Counted from the first letter of the stretch, positions 44,202-54,940 are shown. The stretch is 64,000 bases of DNA from Salinibacterium sp. ZJ70 (GCF_011751865.2 NZ_CP061770.1:1302001-1366000), one strand, 5' to 3'. Made by a program: numbers and translations. Notes: generated by a model from the sequence alone, not told the origin.

Positions 44202-44760
44202 GCCGACGAGCACACCGACGGGGCGCGCGCGCGTAAGCGTGCGCGCCCTCGTCGTGCTCACGGCGTGCGCAGTACTCGCTCTGGGACTCGACCAGCTGTC
44301 GAAGGCCCTCATCCTCTCCTCGATGGAGGTGCGGGAGAGCATCCCCGTGCTCGGCGAGGCTCTCCGTTTCACCCTCGTGAAGAATCCGGGCGCTGCGTTC
44401 TCGCTCGCGAGCGGATTCACCTGGATCCTGTCCGCGATCGCGGTGGGTGTGATCGTGTTCATCGTGATCTTCGCGCGCCGGATCCGGTCCGTCGCGTGGG
44501 CGGTCGTCTTCGGGCTGCTGCTGGGCGGCGCACTCGGAAACCTGACCGACCGTCTGCTCCGTGAGCCCGGCTTCGGAGAGGGACACGTGGTCGACTTCCT
44601 CCACGTGTGGGGCTTCCCGGCGATCTTCAACGTCGCCGACGTCGCCATCTGCACCGCCATGGGCCTCTTCATGCTGCTGACCATCCGCGGCGTCCGGCTC
44701 GACGGAACACGGCATACGGATGAGCGCGACACCGCTCCCGCAGCCGAGAAGGAGGCCTGA
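44188..44760 (+). CDS. lspA: Lipoprotein signal peptidase II
   Basis: 190 residues, four membrane helices. Active-site regions: [21 protein letters not shown] (Asp) and FNVADVAI (Asp), the aspartic dyad of type II signal peptidase. It cleaves lipoprotein signal peptides after diacylglyceryl transfer; the CtaC lipobox in this window is a substrate candidate. TTG 44188 overlaps divIVA by 14 bases; a later GTG near 44239 is an alternative. It leads into the pseudouridine synthase gene by one base gap. Confidence 0.92.
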   Translation: MAVTEPTSTPTGRARVSVRALVVLTACAVLALGLDQLSKALILSSMEVRESIPVLGEALRFTLVKNPGAAFSLASGFTWILSAIAVGVIVFIVIFARRIRSVAWAVVFGLLLGGALGNLTDRLLREPGFGEGHVVDFLHVWGFPAIFNVADVAICTAMGLFMLLTIRGVRLDGTRHTDERDTAPAAEKEA

Positions 44761-44761
44761 G

Positions 44762-45679
44762 ATGGAGAGTCGGGGGATGCCTGTTCCCGATGGGCTCATC
44801 GGCGAACGAGCCGACGCGGCCGTCGCACGCCTGCTCGGGTTCTCGCGCACGTTCGCGGCGGAGGTCATCGACGCAGGCGGCGCGCGTCTCGACGGCGTCG
44901 TGCTCGGCAAGTCCGATCGCATGCGCGCGGGGTGGATCGACGTCGAGTGGGCGCCCAAGTTGGAGCCCGCGATCGTTCCCCAGCTCGTTCCCGGTTTCGT
45001 CGTCGTCCACGACGACGACGACATCATCGTGATCGACAAGCCCGTCGGCGTCGCCGCGCATCCCGCCACCGGTTGGGACGGACCGACGGTCCTCGGCGCC
45101 CTCGCGGGGGCCGGATACCGCGTCGCCACCTCGGGTTCCGCCGAGCGCCAGGGCATCGTGCACCGCCTCGACGTGGGGACGAGCGGCCTCATGGTCGTCG
45201 CGAAGAGCGAGCGCGCCTACAGCGAGCTCAAGCGCCAGTTCCACGACCGCGAGGTCGACAAGATCTACCACGCCCTCGTCCAGGGGCACCCGGATCCCTT
45301 CTCGGGCACCATCGACGCGCCGATCGGACGCCACCCCGGATCGAGCTGGAAGTTCGCTGTCACCGCCGACGGCAAGCACTCGGTCACGCACTACGACACG
45401 ATCGAGGCGATGCCCTCCGCCACTCTGCTGGAGATCCACCTCGAGACGGGGCGCACGCACCAGATCCGCGTGCACATGGCGGCGCAGCGCCATCCGTGCG
45501 TCGGCGACCGGCTGTACGGCGCAGATCCGTCGCTCTCGGCACGGCTCGGCCTCGAGCGGCAGTGGCTTCACGCAGTGAAGCTCGGCTTCCGCCACCCGGG
45601 CACGGGGGAGTACGTGCAGTTCGAGACCCGGTACCCCGAAGACCTCCAGCACGCCCTCGATGTCCTGCGCGGCGATTAG
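44762..45679 (+). CDS. RluA-family pseudouridine synthase
   Basis: 305 residues from ATG 44762, with AGGAGG at about 44749. An N-terminal S4-like part ([20 protein letters not shown]) precedes the catalytic domain with [20 protein letters not shown] (catalytic Asp) and [15 protein letters not shown]. It isomerises uridines in rRNA (RluD-like). Gene order lspA-rluD-like-dnaE is common in actinobacteria. Confidence 0.94.
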   Translation: MESRGMPVPDGLIGERADAAVARLLGFSRTFAAEVIDAGGARLDGVVLGKSDRMRAGWIDVEWAPKLEPAIVPQLVPGFVVVHDDDDIIVIDKPVGVAAHPATGWDGPTVLGALAGAGYRVATSGSAERQGIVHRLDVGTSGLMVVAKSERAYSELKRQFHDREVDKIYHALVQGHPDPFSGTIDAPIGRHPGSSWKFAVTADGKHSVTHYDTIEAMPSATLLEIHLETGRTHQIRVHMAAQRHPCVGDRLYGADPSLSARLGLERQWLHAVKLGFRHPGTGEYVQFETRYPEDLQHALDVLRGD

Positions 45680-45709
45680 TCTGGAGATCGACGACCCGAC
45701 GGAGAAGGT

Positions 45710-48700
45710 GTGACGAGCAGCGATTCCTTCGTGCATCTGCACGTACACAGCGAATACAGCATGCTCGACGGCGCCGCCCGTGTCTCCGACCTCATGAAGG
45801 CGGTCGGCGAGCAGGGCATGCCGGCGATCGCTGTCACCGACCACGGCAACAACTTCGGCGCCTTCGACTTCTGGTCGCAGGCGAAGAACGCCGGCATCAA
45901 GCCGATCATCGGCACCGAGGCGTACCTGACCCCCGGCACCCACCGCACCGACAAGACCCGTGTGCGCTGGGGCAACGGCGGCGAGGACGACGTCTCCGGA
46001 TCCGGCGCGTACACCCACATGACCATGTGGGCCGAGAACACCGCCGGCATGCACAACCTGTTCCGGCTCTCCAGCCTCGCCTCCATCGAGGGCTACTACT
46101 TCAAGCCCCGTATGGACCGCGAGCTGCTGCAGACCTACGGCAAGGGCATCATCGCGACGACCGGCTGCCCCTCCGGCGAGGTGCAGACGCGTCTGCGCCT
46201 CGGGCAGTACGAGCAGGCCCGCGAAGCCGCGGCTGAATTCCGCGACCTCTTCGGCAAGGACAACTTCTTCGCCGAGATCATGGACCACGGGCTCGGCATC
46301 GAGCGTCGCGTGATGACGGATCTGATCCGCCTCGCGAAGGATCTCGACCTTCCGCTCGTCGCCACCAACGACCTCCACTACACGCACGCCCATGACTCGT
46401 CGGCGCACGAGATCCTGCTGTGCGTGCAGTCGGGTTCGACACTCGCCGACCCGAACCGCTTCAAGTTCGACGCGCAGGAGTTCTACCTCAAGACGCCCGC
46501 GCAGATGCGCGAGCTCTTCCGCGATCACCCCGAGGCCTGCGACAACACGCTGCTCATCGCCGAGCGCTGCGACGTCGAGTTCAACACGAGCGCCAACTAC
46601 ATGCCGCGCTACCCGGTTCCGGAGGGAGAGACCGAGGAGACCTGGTTCATCAAGGAGGTCGAGAAGGGTCTTCACCGGCGATACCCGAACGGCATCCCGG
46701 ATGACGTGCGCAAGCAGGCGGAATACGAGACGGGCGTCATCACCCAGATGGGGTTCCCCGGCTACTTCCTCGTCGTCGCCGACTTCATCAACTGGGCGAA
46801 GTCGAACGGCATCCGGGTGGGTCCCGGCCGCGGATCGGGTGCCGGATCGATGGCCGCGTACGCGATGGGCATCACCGACCTCGACCCGCTGCAGCACGGC
46901 CTCATCTTCGAGCGGTTCCTCAACCCCGACCGCGTCTCGATGCCCGACTTCGATGTCGACTTCGACGAACGTCGTCGTGGCGAGGTCATCCGATACGTGA
47001 CCGAGAAGTACGGCGAGGAGCGCGTCGCGCAGATCGTCACGTACGGCACCATCAAGGCCAAGCAGGCGCTCAAGGACTCCGGGCGCGTGCTCGGCTTCCC
47101 CTTCTCGATGGGTGAGAAGCTCACGAAGGCGATGCCGCCCGCGATCATGGGCAAGGACATCCCGCTCGGCGGGATCGTCGACCCCGCGCACCCGCGCTAC
47201 AAGGAGGCGGGTGACTTCCGTGCCCTCCTCGACACCGACGCGGAGGCGCGCACCGTCTTCGAGACGGCGCGCGGACTCGAAGGGCTCAAGCGACAGTGGG
47301 GCGTCCACGCCGCCGGCGTCATCATGTCGAGCGAGCCGCTGCTCGACATCATCCCGATCATGAAGCGGGAGCAGGACGGCCAGATCGTCACCCAGTTCGA
47401 CTATCCCGCGGCCGAATCCCTCGGTCTCATCAAGATGGACTTCCTGGGACTGCGCAACCTCACGATCATCGACGACGCGCTCGACAACATCGAGTCCAAC
47501 CGCGGCTTCCGCCCCGTTCTCGAAGACCTCGCGCTCGACGACCCGGCGGCCTACGAGCTCCTCGGTCGGGGCGACACACTCGGCGTCTTCCAGCTCGACG
47601 GCGGACCCATGCGCGGACTCCTGCGCCTCATGAAGCCCGACAACTTCGAGGACATCTCGGCCGTCATCGCGCTGTACCGCCCGGGCCCCATGGGTGCGAA
47701 CTCGCACACCAACTACGCGCTCCGCAAGAACGGGCTTCAGGAGATCGTTCCGATCCATCCGGAGCTCGAGGAGCCGCTCAAGGACATCCTCAACACGAGC
47801 TACGGTCTCATCATCTACCAGGAGCAGGTGATGGCGATCGCGCAGCGCGTCGCCGGGTTCTCCCTCGGTCAAGCCGACATCCTGCGTCGCGCGATGGGCA
47901 AGAAGAAGAAGTCCGAGCTCGACAAGCAGTACGAGGGCTTCAGCGCGGGAATGAAGTCCAACGGCTTCTCCGAGACCGCGATCAAGACGCTCTGGGAGAT
48001 CCTGCTCCCGTTCTCCGACTACGCCTTCAACAAGGCGCACTCCGCCGCCTACGGCGTCCTCAGCTACTGGACGGCCTACCTCAAGGCCCACTACCCGGCC
48101 GAGTACATGGCGGCGCTGCTCACGAGCGTCGGCGATGCGCGCGACAAGCTCGCGCTCTACCTCAACGAGTGCCGTCGCATGGGCATCAAGGTGCTGCCCC
48201 CGGATGTGAACGAGTCGATCGGATTCTTCGCCGCGGTCGGCGAGGACATCCGCTTCGGACTCGGCGCGGTGCGCAACGTGGGCTTCGGCGTCGTCGACCA
48301 GATCCGCAAGGCACGCGAGGAGAAGGGCAGCTTCACGTCCTTCCACGACTTCCTGCGCAAGGTGCCGCTCGGCGCGCTCAACAAGCGCACCATCGAATCG
48401 CTCATCAAGGCGGGCGCCTTCGATTCGCTCGGCAACACGCGTCGCTCGCTCGTGGAGATCCACGAGGAAGCCGTCGAATCAGCGGTGAGCGTCAAACGCA
48501 ACGAGGCCAACGGTCAGGTGGGCTTCGACTTCGACTCCCTGTGGGACGAACCGGAAGCCGCTGACCACGTGCCCGAGCGTCCCGAATGGGGCAAGAAGGA
48601 GAAGCTCGCGTTCGAGCGCGACATGCTCGGTCTCTACGTCTCCGACCATCCGCTCGCCGGGATGGAGGTTCTGCTTGCGAAGCACGCGAGCATCGGCATC

Positions 48701-49222
48701 GCCGACCTGCTCTCCTCCGAGACCATCCAGGACGGCGAGACGGTGACCGTCGCCGGCCTGCTCACGAGCGTGCAGCACCGCACCGCACGCGCCTCCGGCA
48801 ACCCCTACGGGCTCGTCACCCTCGAAGACTTCGGGGGAGAGGTGAGCATCATGTTCCTGGGCAAGACGTACCAGGAGTTCGCCCCCGGGCTCCAGCCCGA
48901 CTCGATCGCCGTCGTCAAGGCGCGCGTCAGCCAGCGGGACGACGGCATCAGCCTGCACGCGGCGAGCATGTTCATCCCCGACACCGGCGCGAGCCTGGGC
49001 GCGGGACCCCTCATCATCCAGATCCCCGAGCAGCGCGCGACCACCGAGGTGGTCACTGCGCTCAGCGACATCCTCATCCGACACCGCGGCGACAACGAGG
49101 TGCGCCTCCGACTCGTGCGCGGCCAGACAGCGCGCCTGTTCGAGATCCCCTACCCCGTCTCGGTGACGGCTGACCTCTACGGCGAACTCAAGGGCATCCT
49201 CGGCCCGAACTGCGTGGTCTGA
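45710..49222 (+). CDS. dnaE: DNA polymerase III alpha subunit DnaE
   Basis: 1170 residues, the main replicative polymerase. Domains: PHP (FVHLHVHSEYSMLDGAARV at 7-25; full exonuclease-type metal sites likely), polymerase core with MPDFDVDFDERRR near 411-423 (catalytic aspartates), PGRGSGAGSMAAYAMGI, and AFNKAHSAAYGVLSYWTAYL, a C-terminal helix-hairpin-helix region and an OB-fold (TVAGLLTSVQHRTA). GTG 45710 has GAGAAGG upstream. A putative -10 TAGTCT lies at 45678. Confidence 0.98.
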   Translation: MTSSDSFVHLHVHSEYSMLDGAARVSDLMKAVGEQGMPAIAVTDHGNNFGAFDFWSQAKNAGIKPIIGTEAYLTPGTHRTDKTRVRWGNGGEDDVSGSGAYTHMTMWAENTAGMHNLFRLSSLASIEGYYFKPRMDRELLQTYGKGIIATTGCPSGEVQTRLRLGQYEQAREAAAEFRDLFGKDNFFAEIMDHGLGIERRVMTDLIRLAKDLDLPLVATNDLHYTHAHDSSAHEILLCVQSGSTLADPNRFKFDAQEFYLKTPAQMRELFRDHPEACDNTLLIAERCDVEFNTSANYMPRYPVPEGETEETWFIKEVEKGLHRRYPNGIPDDVRKQAEYETGVITQMGFPGYFLVVADFINWAKSNGIRVGPGRGSGAGSMAAYAMGITDLDPLQHGLIFERFLNPDRVSMPDFDVDFDERRRGEVIRYVTEKYGEERVAQIVTYGTIKAKQALKDSGRVLGFPFSMGEKLTKAMPPAIMGKDIPLGGIVDPAHPRYKEAGDFRALLDTDAEARTVFETARGLEGLKRQWGVHAAGVIMSSEPLLDIIPIMKREQDGQIVTQFDYPAAESLGLIKMDFLGLRNLTIIDDALDNIESNRGFRPVLEDLALDDPAAYELLGRGDTLGVFQLDGGPMRGLLRLMKPDNFEDISAVIALYRPGPMGANSHTNYALRKNGLQEIVPIHPELEEPLKDILNTSYGLIIYQEQVMAIAQRVAGFSLGQADILRRAMGKKKKSELDKQYEGFSAGMKSNGFSETAIKTLWEILLPFSDYAFNKAHSAAYGVLSYWTAYLKAHYPAEYMAALLTSVGDARDKLALYLNECRRMGIKVLPPDVNESIGFFAAVGEDIRFGLGAVRNVGFGVVDQIRKAREEKGSFTSFHDFLRKVPLGALNKRTIESLIKAGAFDSLGNTRRSLVEIHEEAVESAVSVKRNEANGQVGFDFDSLWDEPEAADHVPERPEWGKKEKLAFERDMLGLYVSDHPLAGMEVLLAKHASIGIADLLSSETIQDGETVTVAGLLTSVQHRTARASGNPYGLVTLEDFGGEVSIMFLGKTYQEFAPGLQPDSIAVVKARVSQRDDGISLHAASMFIPDTGASLGAGPLIIQIPEQRATTEVVTALSDILIRHRGDNEVRLRLVRGQTARLFEIPYPVSVTADLYGELKGILGPNCVV

Positions 49223-49230
49223 GTTCGTTC

Positions 49231-49253
49231 GCGACACGTCCCTGCCGTGTCGC
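49231..49253 (+). other. Hairpin after dnaE
   Basis: GCGACACG and CGTGTCGC form a perfect 8-bp stem with a seven-base loop, without a T tract. A similar stem lies before ftsZ. Confidence 0.4.
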
Positions 49254-49330
49254 TGCGCCGGATTCCGGGCTGCGCGCGAGCGCCCCGGCCCGACGGCGCA
49301 GCGGCGCGGCAGGGACGCGCCGCAAGAGAC

Positions 49331-49849
49331 TCAGGCCGGGTCGCCGAGCTTGAGGAACTGGCGCTCGTGGTAGAGCAGCGCGTCGTCGTGGGCGCCGAGG
49401 GCGCCGTCTTCGATCTCGACGACGATGACGGCGTTGCCGTGCACCGGGTAGCGCTCCACGATGCGACCGAGCATCCACGCTGGAACATCGTTCAGGAGAG
49501 GCAGATCGAGCGGACCGGGGGACCAGTGGTCTCCCACGAAGCGCTCGTCGTGGTCCGCCGCCATCTTCGCCGCGACATCGCGGTTCGAGGCTCCCATGAT
49601 GTGCACGATCACGTGGCTCGTCTGCTCGATGGCGGGCCACGCGGAGGCGGTGCGCGCCATGTTGAACGTCGCGAGCGGCGGCACTGCGGCCAGCGACGCG
49701 AGCGAGGTCGCCGTGAACCCGACCGGTGTGCCGTCGACGTCACGCGCGGTCACCACCGAGACACCAGCGGCAAGGCGGCGGAAGGCGAGCTTGAAGGCCG
49801 AGAGGCCGTCGGCGATCTGTGGAGCGGTGTCACTGCTGGCGGTGTTCAT
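49331..49849 (-). CDS. Flavin reductase-like domain protein
   Basis: 172 residues with the FMN-binding split-barrel of flavin reductases: FRRLAAGVSVVTARDVDGTP, VGFTATSLASLAAVPPLATF and a late HGNAVIVVEIEDG. These proteins supply reduced flavin to monooxygenases or reduce FMN/FAD with NAD(P)H. No partner oxygenase is near. It is divergent from hisD, 60 bases away. Confidence 0.9.
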   Translation of the reverse strand: MNTASSDTAPQIADGLSAFKLAFRRLAAGVSVVTARDVDGTPVGFTATSLASLAAVPPLATFNMARTASAWPAIEQTSHVIVHIMGASNRDVAAKMAADHDERFVGDHWSPGPLDLPLLNDVPAWMLGRIVERYPVHGNAVIVVEIEDGALGAHDDALLYHERQFLKLGDPA

Positions 49850-49894
49850 CGTGACTATTCAACCCCGTCGAAGATGGGTTCATTCCCAGCCACG

Positions 49895-49900
49895 TAGCAT
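49895..49900 (+). promoter_or_regulatory. -10-like hexamer TAGCAT, leaderless hisD start
   Basis: TAGCAT ends nine bases before ATG 49910 with no ribosome-binding site between, suggesting a leaderless or near-leaderless hisD mRNA. Confidence 0.4.
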
Positions 49901-49909
49901 GGGGACGCG

Positions 49910-51220
49910 ATGATTCAGACACTCGACCTCCGTGGAACCCGCCCCAGCGCATCCGAGCTGCTCGACCTCGTGCCGCGCGCCCTCGTCGATGTGAGCGTGG
50001 CGGCGGAGACAGCCGCCCAGCTCATCTCCGAGGTGCGCGAAGGCGGATCGGAGGCGCTGCTCGCGCAGGCCGAGCGTCTCGACCGGGTGCGTCCCGCGTC
50101 GCTGCGGGTGAGCGCCGACGAGCTCGCGGCCGCTGCCGAGTCGCTCGACCCCACGGTTCGCGCGGCGGTCGAGGAGTCGATCGCGCGCGTGCGCGCCGCG
50201 AGCGCGGCGCAGGTGCCTCCCGCCGTGACGACGACCCTCGCCGAGGGCGCCACCATCCAGCAGCGCTGGCAGCCGGTCCGCCGCGCAGGCTTCTACGTTC
50301 CGGGCGGCAAGGCCGTGTACCCGTCGAGCGTCATCATGAACGTCGTCCCTGCGCAGGCGGCGGGAGTCGGCTCGCTCGCGCTCGTCTCGCCGCCGCAGGC
50401 CGCGTTCGGCGGCTCTGTGCACCCCACGATCCTCGCGGTCGCTCACCTGCTGGGCGTCGACGAGGTGTACGCGATGGGCGGCGCGGGCGCGATCGGCGCG
50501 CTCGCCTACGGCGTCGACGATCTCGGCCTCGAGCCGGTCGACGTGATCACCGGTCCCGGCAACGTCTATGTCGCCGCTGCCAAGCGGCTCGTCCGCGGAG
50601 TCGTCGGCATCGACGCTGAGGCAGGCCCCACCGACATCCTGGTGCTCGCGGATGCGGATGCGGATGCGCGTCTCATCGCCGCGGACCTCGTGAGCCAGGC
50701 GGAGCACGACGAGCTCTCCGCTGCCGTGCTCGTGACCGACGCCCCTCAGCTCGCTGTCCGCGTCGCCGAGGAGCTCGAGCGCCTCATCCCCGTCACCCGG
50801 CACAGCGAGCGGGTGACGGCGGCGATCTCCGGTCGTCAGTCGGCCGTCGTGCTCGTCGACGACGAGGATGCCGCAGCCGACTTCGTCGATGCGTTCGCTC
50901 CCGAGCACCTCGAGATCCACACGATCGACCCCGACGCGACCCTCTCGCGCATCCACAACGCCGGCGCGATCTTCCTCGGCTCGCACTCGCCCGTGAGCCT
51001 CGGCGACTACCTCGCCGGCTCCAACCACGTGCTGCCCACGGCGGGGCAGGCTCGCTTCTCGTCGGCGCTCAGCGCGATGACGTTCCTGCGTCCGCAGCAG
51101 GTGGTGCGCTACGACCGCGCGGCGCTGTCGCAGGTCGCCGACCGCATCCGCGCGTTCAGCGACGCAGAGGATCTCCCGGCCCACGGCGACGCCGTGATGG
51201 CTCGGTTCTCCGAGGACTGA
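49910..51220 (+). CDS. hisD: Histidinol dehydrogenase
   Basis: 436 residues. Signatures: [59 protein letters not shown] and [15 protein letters not shown]. It carries out the last two steps of histidine synthesis with NAD and zinc. The other his genes are not in the window, at least not nearby downstream (nrdR follows). Confidence 0.96.
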   Translation: MIQTLDLRGTRPSASELLDLVPRALVDVSVAAETAAQLISEVREGGSEALLAQAERLDRVRPASLRVSADELAAAAESLDPTVRAAVEESIARVRAASAAQVPPAVTTTLAEGATIQQRWQPVRRAGFYVPGGKAVYPSSVIMNVVPAQAAGVGSLALVSPPQAAFGGSVHPTILAVAHLLGVDEVYAMGGAGAIGALAYGVDDLGLEPVDVITGPGNVYVAAAKRLVRGVVGIDAEAGPTDILVLADADADARLIAADLVSQAEHDELSAAVLVTDAPQLAVRVAEELERLIPVTRHSERVTAAISGRQSAVVLVDDEDAAADFVDAFAPEHLEIHTIDPDATLSRIHNAGAIFLGSHSPVSLGDYLAGSNHVLPTAGQARFSSALSAMTFLRPQQVVRYDRAALSQVADRIRAFSDAEDLPAHGDAVMARFSED

Positions 51221-51267
51221 CGCGCCGGCACCCCTCGGACGCCCCGCGCGGGTACCCTGGGAGCACG

Positions 51268-51762
51268 ATGTTCTGCCCATTCTGCCGCCACCCCGACAGC
51301 CGTGTGATCGATTCCCGGACGAGCGACGACGGGCTGTCGATCCGCCGTCGGCGTCAGTGCCCCGAATGCGGTCGCCGCTTCTCGACCACCGAGACCGCGA
51401 GCCTCAACGTCATCAAGCGCTCCGGGATCGCCGAGCCGTTCAGCCGCGAGAAGATCGTCTCCGGTGTGCGCAAGGCGTGCCAGGGCCGTCCCGTGAGCGA
51501 TGCGGATCTCGCGCTGCTCGCGCAGCGCGTCGAGGAGGCGATTCGCTCGACCGGTGTGGCGCAGATCGACGCGAACGACATCGGCCTCGCGATCCTCCCG
51601 CCGCTGCGAGAGCTCGACGAGGTCGCCTACCTCCGCTTCGCGAGCGTCTACCAGGCGTTCGATTCGCTCGACGACTTCGAGACGGCGATCACCACGCTGC
51701 GTGACGAGCACGCCGCGGCCTCCGCCGCGGACGCGCCCGCTACGTCGGACGACGCCCTGTGA
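51268..51762 (+). CDS. nrdR: Ribonucleotide reductase regulator NrdR
   Basis: 164 residues. N-terminal zinc ribbon ([15 protein letters not shown], then CPECGRRF: four cysteines) and ATP-cone domain ([20 protein letters not shown]) with dATP/ATP sensing. It represses nrd operons by binding NrdR boxes. ATG 51268 is used. No nrd genes are seen nearby; the stop overlaps pyrD by four bases. Confidence 0.97.
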   Translation: MFCPFCRHPDSRVIDSRTSDDGLSIRRRRQCPECGRRFSTTETASLNVIKRSGIAEPFSREKIVSGVRKACQGRPVSDADLALLAQRVEEAIRSTGVAQIDANDIGLAILPPLRELDEVAYLRFASVYQAFDSLDDFETAITTLRDEHAAASAADAPATSDDAL

Positions 51763-52820
51763 CCGACGTACCGGGATTCCGGGTGTACCCGCTCTTCTTC
51801 CGCACCGTCCTGTCTCGACTCGACCCGGAGTTCGCCCACCACCTCGCGTTCGTCGTGATCCGCGCACTCGGCGCGCCCGGGCTTCGCAGCATCGCGCGCG
51901 GCGTCACCCGCCCCGATCCGTCGCTCGCCGTGCACGCTCTCGGCCTCGAGTTCCCGTCGCCGTTCGGGCTCGCCGCGGGCTTCGACAAGGAGGCCAAGGG
52001 GATCGCGGGTCTCGGAGCGATCGGCTTCGGCCACGTCGAGGTCGGCACCATCACGGGGCAGGCGCAGCCGGGAAACCCGGCTCCTCGTCTGTTCCGCCTC
52101 ATCCCGGATCGCGCCGTCATCAACCGCATGGGCTTCAACAACGCGGGTGCGGTGGCCGTCGAGCCGCGCATCGCTCGCGCTCGCGCGCAGGCGAAGCGCC
52201 CGATCATCGGCGTCAACATCGGCAAGACGAAGGTCGTGCCCGTCGAGGATGCGGTGAGCGACTACCTCGTGAGCACCCGCCTGCTCGCCCCGCACGCCGA
52301 CTACCTCGTCGTCAACGTGAGTTCTCCCAACACGCCGGGTCTGCGCGGGCTCCAGGAGCTCGACAAGCTCGAGCCGCTGCTCGTCGCCGTGCGGGATGCT
52401 GCGGGCGGAGTGCCCGTGCTCGTGAAGATCGCACCGGATGTCACCGACGAGCAGGCTCTGCGCATCGCGGAGCTCGTGCAGCGCATCGAGCTCGCCGGCA
52501 TCGTCGCGACCAACACGACCCTGTCGCGTGCCGGGCTCGTCACCGACCCCGCGATCGTCGAGGCGGCGGGGGAGGGCGGCCTCTCGGGCGCTCCGCTCGC
52601 CGCTCGCTCGCTCGAGGTGCTGCGCCTGCTGCGCGCTGCGGTGGGTCCGGAGATGTGCCTCATCTCCGTCGGAGGCGTCACGACAGCCGCCGACGTGCAG
52701 GAGCGACTCGACGCGGGCGCGACGCTCGTGCAGGGCTACACGGCGTTCCTCTACGAAGGACCGCTCTGGGCGCGCGCCATCAACCGCGGACTCCGCCGAC
52801 TGCGCGCCGCACGCTCCTGA
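51759..52820 (+). CDS. pyrD: Quinone-dependent dihydroorotate dehydrogenase
   Basis: 353 residues, class 2. Membrane-side N-terminal helices ([19 protein letters not shown]) and the FMN barrel with [45 protein letters not shown] and [19 protein letters not shown]. It oxidises dihydroorotate with menaquinone in pyrimidine synthesis. GTG 51759 overlaps nrdR. A long hairpin terminator follows. Confidence 0.96.
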   Translation: MTDVPGFRVYPLFFRTVLSRLDPEFAHHLAFVVIRALGAPGLRSIARGVTRPDPSLAVHALGLEFPSPFGLAAGFDKEAKGIAGLGAIGFGHVEVGTITGQAQPGNPAPRLFRLIPDRAVINRMGFNNAGAVAVEPRIARARAQAKRPIIGVNIGKTKVVPVEDAVSDYLVSTRLLAPHADYLVVNVSSPNTPGLRGLQELDKLEPLLVAVRDAAGGVPVLVKIAPDVTDEQALRIAELVQRIELAGIVATNTTLSRAGLVTDPAIVEAAGEGGLSGAPLAARSLEVLRLLRAAVGPEMCLISVGGVTTAADVQERLDAGATLVQGYTAFLYEGPLWARAINRGLRRLRAARS

Positions 52821-52830
52821 GCTCGCATAC

Positions 52831-52867
52831 GACGAGGCCCCGAGACGCAGTGTCTCGGGGCCTCGTC
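52831..52867. terminator. Bidirectional terminator (pyrD / DUF3043)
   Basis: A perfect 16-bp stem GACGAGGCCCCGAGAC with its complement and a five-base loop separates convergent pyrD and the DUF3043 gene. Confidence 0.87.
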
Positions 52868-52881
52868 ATATGTGCGCTCGA

Positions 52882-53457
52882 TCAGGCGGGGTACTCGCCG
52901 CGCTTGACCTGTGGCTTCGGAAGGCGCAGGGGCCGCATCTGCACGGCGCGCATCGCGGCGTACCAGCGGAACTTCTCCAGACGGTCCGCGCCGAACTTGG
53001 CCGACATCCGCTTCTTGAGCTGGTAGCCGAGCACGACGCAGTCGATGACGACGATGACGATGACAGCCCAGACGGCGATGAGCGCGTAGAACGCGACCTC
53101 CACGACCGGGACGAAGTACGTGAGGATCACGAGGAACATCACGGGCAGCAGGATCTCGCCCACGTTCCAGCGGGCGTCGACGAAGTCGCGCACGTAGCGC
53201 TTCTGCGGACCCCGGTCGCGGATCGGCAGGTAGCGCTCGTCGCCGTTCGCCATGCCGATGCGCGCCGCTTCGCGCTGCTCGTTGAGCTTCGCGCGCGATT
53301 CGCGGCGCGCGGCCTTGCGGTCCTCCGGCACGAGCGGGCGCCGACGCGCTGCTTCACGCTCCTGGCGGGTGGGCGTCGCGCGGCCCTTGCCGACGACCTT
53401 CTCGGTCTCCGGATTCTCGGCGGCAGCTGAAGAGTCGGTGGGAGTGTTGTTCGGCAC
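52882..53457 (-). CDS. DUF3043 membrane protein
   Basis: 191 residues from GTG 53457, with GAGGAA upstream. A basic N-terminus (KGRATPTRQEREAARRRPLV, the DUF3043 signature) precedes two membrane helices (LLPVMFLVILTYFVPVVEVA and ALIAVWAVIVIVVIDCVVLG) and a basic tail (KKRMSAKFGADRLEKFRWYA). The family is actinobacterial and uncharacterised. It is divergent from the dipeptidase gene. Confidence 0.88.
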   Translation of the reverse strand: MPNNTPTDSSAAAENPETEKVVGKGRATPTRQEREAARRRPLVPEDRKAARRESRAKLNEQREAARIGMANGDERYLPIRDRGPQKRYVRDFVDARWNVGEILLPVMFLVILTYFVPVVEVAFYALIAVWAVIVIVVIDCVVLGYQLKKRMSAKFGADRLEKFRWYAAMRAVQMRPLRLPKPQVKRGEYPA

Positions 53458-53483
53458 GGGTTCCTCGCAAAAATCGGTGAGCC

Positions 53484-53489
53484 TAAGAT
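53484..53489 (+). promoter_or_regulatory. -10-like hexamer TAAGAT, leaderless dipeptidase start
   Basis: TAAGAT ends seven bases before ATG 53497 and no ribosome-binding site is visible, so the message is probably leaderless. Confidence 0.42.
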
Positions 53490-53496
53490 ATCCCAC

Positions 53497-54909
53497 ATGT
53501 CTGAGTCCGGGCCGTCGGCCGCATCCTCCACTCCCCACGCCGACGAACTCCGCGCCGCTGTCGCAGCCGGATTCCCGACCGCGGTCGCCGAGCTCTCATC
53601 GCTCGTGCGCATCCCCTCCGTCTCGTGGGACGGCTTCGATCACCGTCATGTGCGGGCGAGCGCCGAGCGTGTCGCCGAGCTCGCTCGAGGACTGGACGTG
53701 TTCGAGAGCGTCGACGTCGTGCAGCTGCCGGTGTCCGAGCCCGGTTCCGATCAGCTCGGTCAGCCTGCTGTCGTCGCGGTGCGTCCGGCGCGCGGCGGCA
53801 AGCCCACGGTGCTGCTGTACGCGCACCACGATGTGCAGCCCCCCGGAGCGGATGACGACTGGGAATCGAAGCCCTTCGAGCCGACCCTCCGCGGCGACCG
53901 TCTCTACGGCCGCGGCACGGCCGACGACAAGGCGGGCGTCCTCGTGCACCTCGCCGCGATCCGCGCCTTCGTCGAGGTTCTGGGCGACCCCGAGATCGGG
54001 ATCGTTCTGTACGCCGAAGGGGAGGAGGAGTTCGGGTCGCGCTCGATCGCGACCTTCCTCGAGCACTACAAGGACGTCTTCGACGCCGATGTGATCATCG
54101 TCGCCGACTCGGGCAACTGGTCGATCGACGTGCCCGCGATCACCGTCGGACTCCGTGGCGCTGTCGCCTTCAATGTGCGGTTCACGACGCTCGGGCACGC
54201 CTCGCACTCGGGCATGTTCGGGGGAGCGGTGCCGGATGCGATGCTCGCAGCGATCCGCACCCTGGACACCCTGTGGAACCCCGACGGCTCCGTCGCCGTG
54301 GAGGGTCTCACCTCTCGCGAGGCGGAGACGCCCGCCTACGACGAAGCGCAGCTGCGCCGCGAGACGGGACTCCTCGACGGCGTCACGCCGATCGGTCGCG
54401 GCGAGATCATCTCGCGCCTCTGGAACCAGCCCTCGATCACCATCACGGGCATCGACGCTCCGAGCGTGCGCGACGCGTCGAACACTCTCGTTCCGAGCGT
54501 CCGCGTGCGGCTGAGCGCCCGCGTCGCACCCGGACAGCGCGCTGAGGAGGCGAAGGAGGCCCTCCTGAACCACCTGCGCGCGCACGCCGCCTTCGGGGCC
54601 CACATCGAGATCGACGGCCTCGACATGGGCCAGCCGTTCCTCGTCGACACGTCCGGCTGGGCGGTGGCGGATGCGAAGGAGGTCCTCGAGGAGGCCTTCG
54701 GCAACCCGGCCATCGAGATGGGCGTCGGGGGATCGATCCCGTTCATCGCCGAGCTCGCCGAGCGCTTCCCGGCGTCCCAGATCCTGGTGACGGGCGTCGA
54801 AGACCCCGACACGCGCGCGCACAGCCCCAACGAGTCGCTGCACCTGCCGAGCTTCGAGAAGTCGATCCTCGCGGAAACCCTCCTCTTCGCACGTCTCGCA
54901 TCGCGATGA
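53497..54909 (+). CDS. M20 family dipeptidase
   Basis: 470 residues, zinc exopeptidase. Metal and catalytic motifs: LLYAHHDVQPPGADDDWES, RGTADDKAGVLVHLAA, AEGEEEFGSRSI and a late DPDTRAHSPNESLHLPSF. A dimerisation domain occupies the middle. The acidic and Ser/Ala-rich start is typical. It hydrolyses dipeptides; substrate range is unknown. Confidence 0.93.
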   Translation: MSESGPSAASSTPHADELRAAVAAGFPTAVAELSSLVRIPSVSWDGFDHRHVRASAERVAELARGLDVFESVDVVQLPVSEPGSDQLGQPAVVAVRPARGGKPTVLLYAHHDVQPPGADDDWESKPFEPTLRGDRLYGRGTADDKAGVLVHLAAIRAFVEVLGDPEIGIVLYAEGEEEFGSRSIATFLEHYKDVFDADVIIVADSGNWSIDVPAITVGLRGAVAFNVRFTTLGHASHSGMFGGAVPDAMLAAIRTLDTLWNPDGSVAVEGLTSREAETPAYDEAQLRRETGLLDGVTPIGRGEIISRLWNQPSITITGIDAPSVRDASNTLVPSVRVRLSARVAPGQRAEEAKEALLNHLRAHAAFGAHIEIDGLDMGQPFLVDTSGWAVADAKEVLEEAFGNPAIEMGVGGSIPFIAELAERFPASQILVTGVEDPDTRAHSPNESLHLPSFEKSILAETLLFARLASR

Positions 54910-54934
54910 CCAGCAACCTCCAGACCTCGAAAGG

Positions 54935-54940
54935 TAGAAT
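54935..54940 (+). promoter_or_regulatory. -10-like hexamer TAGAAT, leaderless erpA start
   Basis: TAGAAT ends six bases before ATG 54947 with no ribosome-binding site, a clear leaderless configuration. Confidence 0.45.
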
